Source: an uncultured Lachnospiraceae bacterium (lineage in GTDB: Bacteria; Bacillota; Clostridia; Lachnospirales; Lachnospiraceae). From it: 64,000 nt of DNA. This document shows, one piece after another, positions 61,888-64,000 of this stretch. Where the stretch lies: positions 17,552-81,551 of the forward strand of contig CAMUYQ010000011.1 of the NCBI GenBank assembly GCA_947165025.1. Direction: 5' to 3'. Under the pieces are notes generated by a model that saw nothing but the letters and a program-made list of their open reading frames with translations, did no database searches and was not told where the DNA came from. The position numbers and the translations under genes are program-made. The number at the start of each line of letters is the position of its first letter. The first letter of the stretch is position 1.

Positions 61888-62244
61888 ATGGCTAGAATCA
61901 AAGGCGGAATGAACGCCAAAAAGAAACATAACAGAGTATTAAAGCTCGCAAAAGGATACAGGGCAGCACGTTCAAAACAGTACCGTGTTGCAAAGCAGTC
62001 GGTAATGCGTGCACTTGCAACATCGTTTGCCGGAAGAAAAGAGCGTAAGCGTCAGTTCAGACAGCTTTGGATCGCACGTATCAATGCTGCTGCAAGAATG
62101 AACGGAATCTCATACAGTAAGCTTATGTATGGTCTTAAGCTCGCAGAGATCGATATCAACCGCAAGATGCTCGCCGAGATGGCAGTCAATGATGCAGAAG
62201 GTTTCGCAACACTTGCAGATATCGCTAAGTCTAAGATCGCCTGA
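61888..62244 (+). CDS. rplT: 50S ribosomal protein L20
   Basis: 118 residues. ARIKGGMNAKKKHNRVLKLAKGY, FAGRKERKRQFRQLW and INAAARMNGISYSKLM are the L20 pattern. Binds 23S rRNA early in assembly and in many bacteria represses its own operon through the leader. AGGAGG before the ATG. Two bases before degV. Confidence 0.97.
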   Translation: MARIKGGMNAKKKHNRVLKLAKGYRAARSKQYRVAKQSVMRALATSFAGRKERKRQFRQLWIARINAAARMNGISYSKLMYGLKLAEIDINRKMLAEMAVNDAEGFATLADIAKSKIA

Positions 62245-62246
62245 TC

Positions 62247-63095
62247 ATGATAAGGATCTGTTCAGACAGTACGTGTGATCTTTCAGAAGAGATCACAAAG
62301 AAGTACGACATAACGATCATCCCACTGCATATCGTCCTTGGGGAGCAGGAATACCGCGACCGCGTGGAGATATCACAGGAGGAGATATTCGAGTGGGCAG
62401 ACAAGAACAAAACAACACCGAAGACAAGTGCCGTATCATATGATGATGCGATCGGCATCATAAAGCCGATGCTCGATGCGGGTGATGAACTTGTTATCTT
62501 CACTATCTCCGCAGCAATGTCGACTACATACAATGTATTCAACATGGTTGCCGAAGATCTCGGATGCACTGACAGGGTACATGTCATCGATTCGATGAAC
62601 CTTTCGACCGGAATAGGGCTTCTCGCAGTTGAGGCTGCCGTGATGGCAAAGGAAGGGTACGGTGCCGAAGAGATCGTTAAGGAGATGGAGTATCTTAGAC
62701 CGAAGGTCCGTGCAAGCTTTGTTATTGATACACTTACGTATCTTGCAAGAGGCGGAAGGTGTTCGAGCGTTGCAGCGCTTACCGGCGGAGTACTGCGTAT
62801 CCATCCTAAGATCATCGTTAAGAACGGTAAGATGGAAGTGTCCAAGAAGTATCGTGGACAGATCGGAAAAGTGGTCAATGACTACGTAAAGGACATGCAT
62901 TATGCGCTCCTGGGGTCAAGACGCCAGCGGGTATTCATAACGCATACGAGTTCTGATCGTGAGATGGTCGAAGAGGTTAGAGAGTATCTTGAAAGCCTGA
63001 ACTGGTTTGAAGAGATATACGAAACACACGCAGGCGGAGTGATAAGTTCGCACTGCGGTCCCGGAACACTCGGTGTACTGTTCATAGAGGGATGA
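62247..63095 (+). CDS. DegV family fatty-acid-binding protein
   Basis: 282 residues. MIRICSDSTCDLSEE (the STxD start of DegV), KTSAVSYDDAI, ISAAMSTTYNVFNMV, RVHVIDSMNLSTGIG, LTYLARGGRCSS and ISSHCGPGTLGV. DegV proteins bind a fatty acid and serve FakA kinases in phospholipid synthesis. Ends facing a convergent gene, with a terminator located inside that gene. Confidence 0.93.
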   Translation: MIRICSDSTCDLSEEITKKYDITIIPLHIVLGEQEYRDRVEISQEEIFEWADKNKTTPKTSAVSYDDAIGIIKPMLDAGDELVIFTISAAMSTTYNVFNMVAEDLGCTDRVHVIDSMNLSTGIGLLAVEAAVMAKEGYGAEEIVKEMEYLRPKVRASFVIDTLTYLARGGRCSSVAALTGGVLRIHPKIIVKNGKMEVSKKYRGQIGKVVNDYVKDMHYALLGSRRQRVFITHTSSDREMVEEVREYLESLNWFEEIYETHAGGVISSHCGPGTLGVLFIEG

Positions 63096-63578
63096 TCATA
63101 ATTTAATATCGACAAAGAAACCTTTGAGATATGTATCCCCTGGCGTTGTGGCGCTTCCGTCGTAACGCGAGGGGTTTTTGTATGTAATGGCTCCTGAATT
63201 GGAGTATTCATTCTGTGCGTATCCCGTGGCAGGGCGGCGTTTTGCAGCGGGATCCATGCTTGAATAAGCTCTGGCTGCATCCATCTTGTTCTTGGGGATA
63301 ACTATGCCGTCCTCGGTATCACGGCGTCCGACAGCCTTAAGACTGCTGTCGGCACTTTTGACACCCTTAGTGGGGTCAAGTTCGTTTGAAAGGTGATCGA
63401 CGGCGTTTAAGAGCTGGTGGCGCTTCTCCTGCTGAGCCGCACTTAATGAAGGCATCCTGTCAAGCTCGCCGAGCTGTTCCTGACGTGCCTGAAGCTGCCT
63501 CTGCAATTCATAGTTCCTGCCACTGTATGGACTTTGTGACTGGCCGTTGTTAAACAGTCCGTATGAATTGATCGCCAT
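63096..63578 (-). CDS. Hypothetical soluble protein, 160 residues
   Basis: No family recognised. Gln/Ser/Asn/Tyr-rich start (MAINSYGLFNNGQSQSPYSG), a helical middle (ELQRQLQARQEQLGELDRM) with heptad-like spacing, and a low-complexity end. No signal peptide. Its ATG lies six bases after a TATAAT on the same strand and has no ribosome site. The 3' part overlaps a terminator of the convergent degV. The organisation suggests a real but poorly translated or leaderless gene. Confidence 0.6.
   Translation of the reverse strand: MAINSYGLFNNGQSQSPYSGRNYELQRQLQARQEQLGELDRMPSLSAAQQEKRHQLLNAVDHLSNELDPTKGVKSADSSLKAVGRRDTEDGIVIPKNKMDAARAYSSMDPAAKRRPATGYAQNEYSNSGAITYKNPSRYDGSATTPGDTYLKGFFVDIKL
63137..63179 (+). 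terminator. Probable degV terminator inside the convergent gene
   Basis: CCCCT/AGGGG (63137-63141 with 63070-type partner at 63170-63174) stacked on GCGTT/AACGC (63143-63147 with 63164-63168), separated by one G-G mismatch, then five T at 63175-63179. Confidence 0.7.
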
Positions 63579-63584
63579 GGATCA

Positions 63585-63614
63585 ATTATATCATATGTTA
63601 TTAAAAATGTTCAA
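63585..63614 (-). promoter_or_regulatory. Promoter of the 160-residue gene (leaderless type)
   Basis: Minus strand: TTGAAC (63614-63609), 18-bp spacer, TATAAT (63590-63585). The ATG is at 63578, six bases after the -10 box. Confidence 0.6.
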
Positions 63615-63631
63615 TAATACACAATAATTCC

Positions 63632-63660
63632 TTGACATCCTACGGCCTTTCCGATAAAAT
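63632..63660 (+). promoter_or_regulatory. tRNA-Pro promoter
   Basis: TTGACA (63632-63637), 17-bp spacer, TAAAAT (63655-63660). Confidence 0.85.
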
Positions 63661-63688
63661 ATCATTTGCTGATAAAATCATATCGCAT

Positions 63689-63763
63689 CGGGGTGTGGCT
63701 CAGTTTGGCTAGAGCGCTATCTTAGGGAGGTAGAGGCCGCAAGTTCGAATCTTGTCACTCCGA
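63689..63763 (+). tRNA. tRNA-Pro (anticodon AGG)
   Basis: Cloverleaf complete: acceptor CGGGGTG/CACTCCG (one G-T pair), D-arm GCTC/GAGC, anticodon stem CTATC/GGTAG around loop TTAGGGA (anticodon AGG), T-arm with TTCGAAT. CCA is not encoded. A34 anticodons other than ACG are uncommon in bacteria but are seen for Pro in some Firmicutes. Confidence 0.93.
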
Positions 63764-63770
63764 CTTATCC

Positions 63771-63816
63771 AGTCCTGAAAGGCTAATACAATAGGCTTTT
63801 GGGACTTCTTTTTTTC
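63771..63816 (+). terminator. tRNA-Pro terminator
   Basis: 11-bp stem AGTCCTGAAAG/CTTTTGGGACT (63771-63781 with 63796-63806; two wobble pairs), then TCTTTTTTT. Confidence 0.85.
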
Positions 63817-64000
63817 TATGACAGAGTTATTATTTTGTTTACCGCTGTTTACCAAGCCGGTAATACCCCGTATCAGCCATCCGGCTCCTTCTTAGCCTTC
63901 TCTTTATCCAAGACGACATAGTATTATACGGATTTATGAATAAAGATTGGAGACTAACTATTAGAAGTCAAGTGGAAAAAGATGGTTTTTGATCAAAACG
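63817..64000. other. Window end without a supported gene
   Basis: No ORF with a ribosome site or family match is visible on either strand; two short frames (18 and 26 codons) end quickly. No inverted or direct repeat of the tRNA 3' end was seen. Confidence 0.4.

Noticed and set aside
63689..64000. Prophage or integrative element attachment at tRNA-Pro
   Set aside because: No integrase, no duplicated tRNA 3' end and no phage-like gene within view; the gene is followed directly by its own terminator.
1..64000. CRISPR array, rRNA genes or insertion sequence
   Set aside because: No regularly spaced repeats, no rRNA signatures and no recognisable transposase were seen.

Overview
The window looks like a chromosomal segment of a Gram-positive Clostridia bacterium, most probably Lachnospiraceae (Butyrivibrio-like; inferred, not proven). 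Supporting signs are GGAGG-type ribosome sites, frequent TTG/GTG starts, TTGACA/TATAAT promoters, RqcH, RibU, a YufNOPQ-like nucleoside transporter, DegV, and the order yicC-gmk-rpoZ-rimO-pgsA-cinA.

Region 1 (1-17366): the tail of a surface-like protein, a terminator, then an AT-rich cluster of about 14 genes for a cell-surface glycan. It holds GT2 and GT-B glycosyltransferases, two methyltransferases, a hexapeptide acetyltransferase, a radical SAM enzyme, a ParB-like/Rossmann protein and a DUF4422 protein. Eleven of these carry, or consist of, the same type of small Rossmann-like domain at one end. This shared module is the most unusual coding feature of the window.

Region 2 (17701-32620): a stand-alone LPD3/PBECR-like gene, a secreted Glu/Gln-rich protein, YitT, an MprF-like flippase-type protein, phosphatidylserine synthase and decarboxylase (phosphatidylethanolamine synthesis), convergent azlCD, then envelope genes: an M4 metalloprotease lipoprotein, an acidic lipoprotein, a beta-lactamase-fold lipoprotein, an MscS channel with two sensor-like ectodomains, and an L,D-transpeptidase.

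Region 3 (32675-38867): a shikimate/aromatic operon aroF-tyrA-aroA-aroC plus a 610-residue AroE-AroK-AroQ fusion. Five proteins cover DAHP synthase, the shikimate steps except AroB, and the tyrosine branch. Facing it is a riboflavin salvage operon (ribU, riboflavin kinase) behind an FMN riboswitch.

Region 4 (40207-46384): a long-hairpin repeat, a 68-residue small protein behind a structured leader, and a purine nucleoside ABC transporter with xanthine phosphoribosyltransferase.

Region 5 (46497-64000): housekeeping genes: an SCP2-like protein, rqcH, yicC-gmk-rpoZ-rimO-pgsA-cinA, a B12/radical SAM enzyme, an ABC-F protein, greA, a SEC-C protein, thrS, infC-rpmI-rplT, degV and tRNA-Pro(AGG).

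Beyond ordinary genes the main observations are: (i) the recurrent Rossmann module; (ii) two copies of a ~135-bp hairpin element whose stems differ in sequence but stay paired, around a shared core; (iii) four genes whose start codon lies 6-7 nt after a -10 box with no ribosome site, suggesting leaderless mRNAs; (iv) a structured leader before a small unknown gene; (v) a hairpin that hides the ribosome site of the DUF4422 gene.
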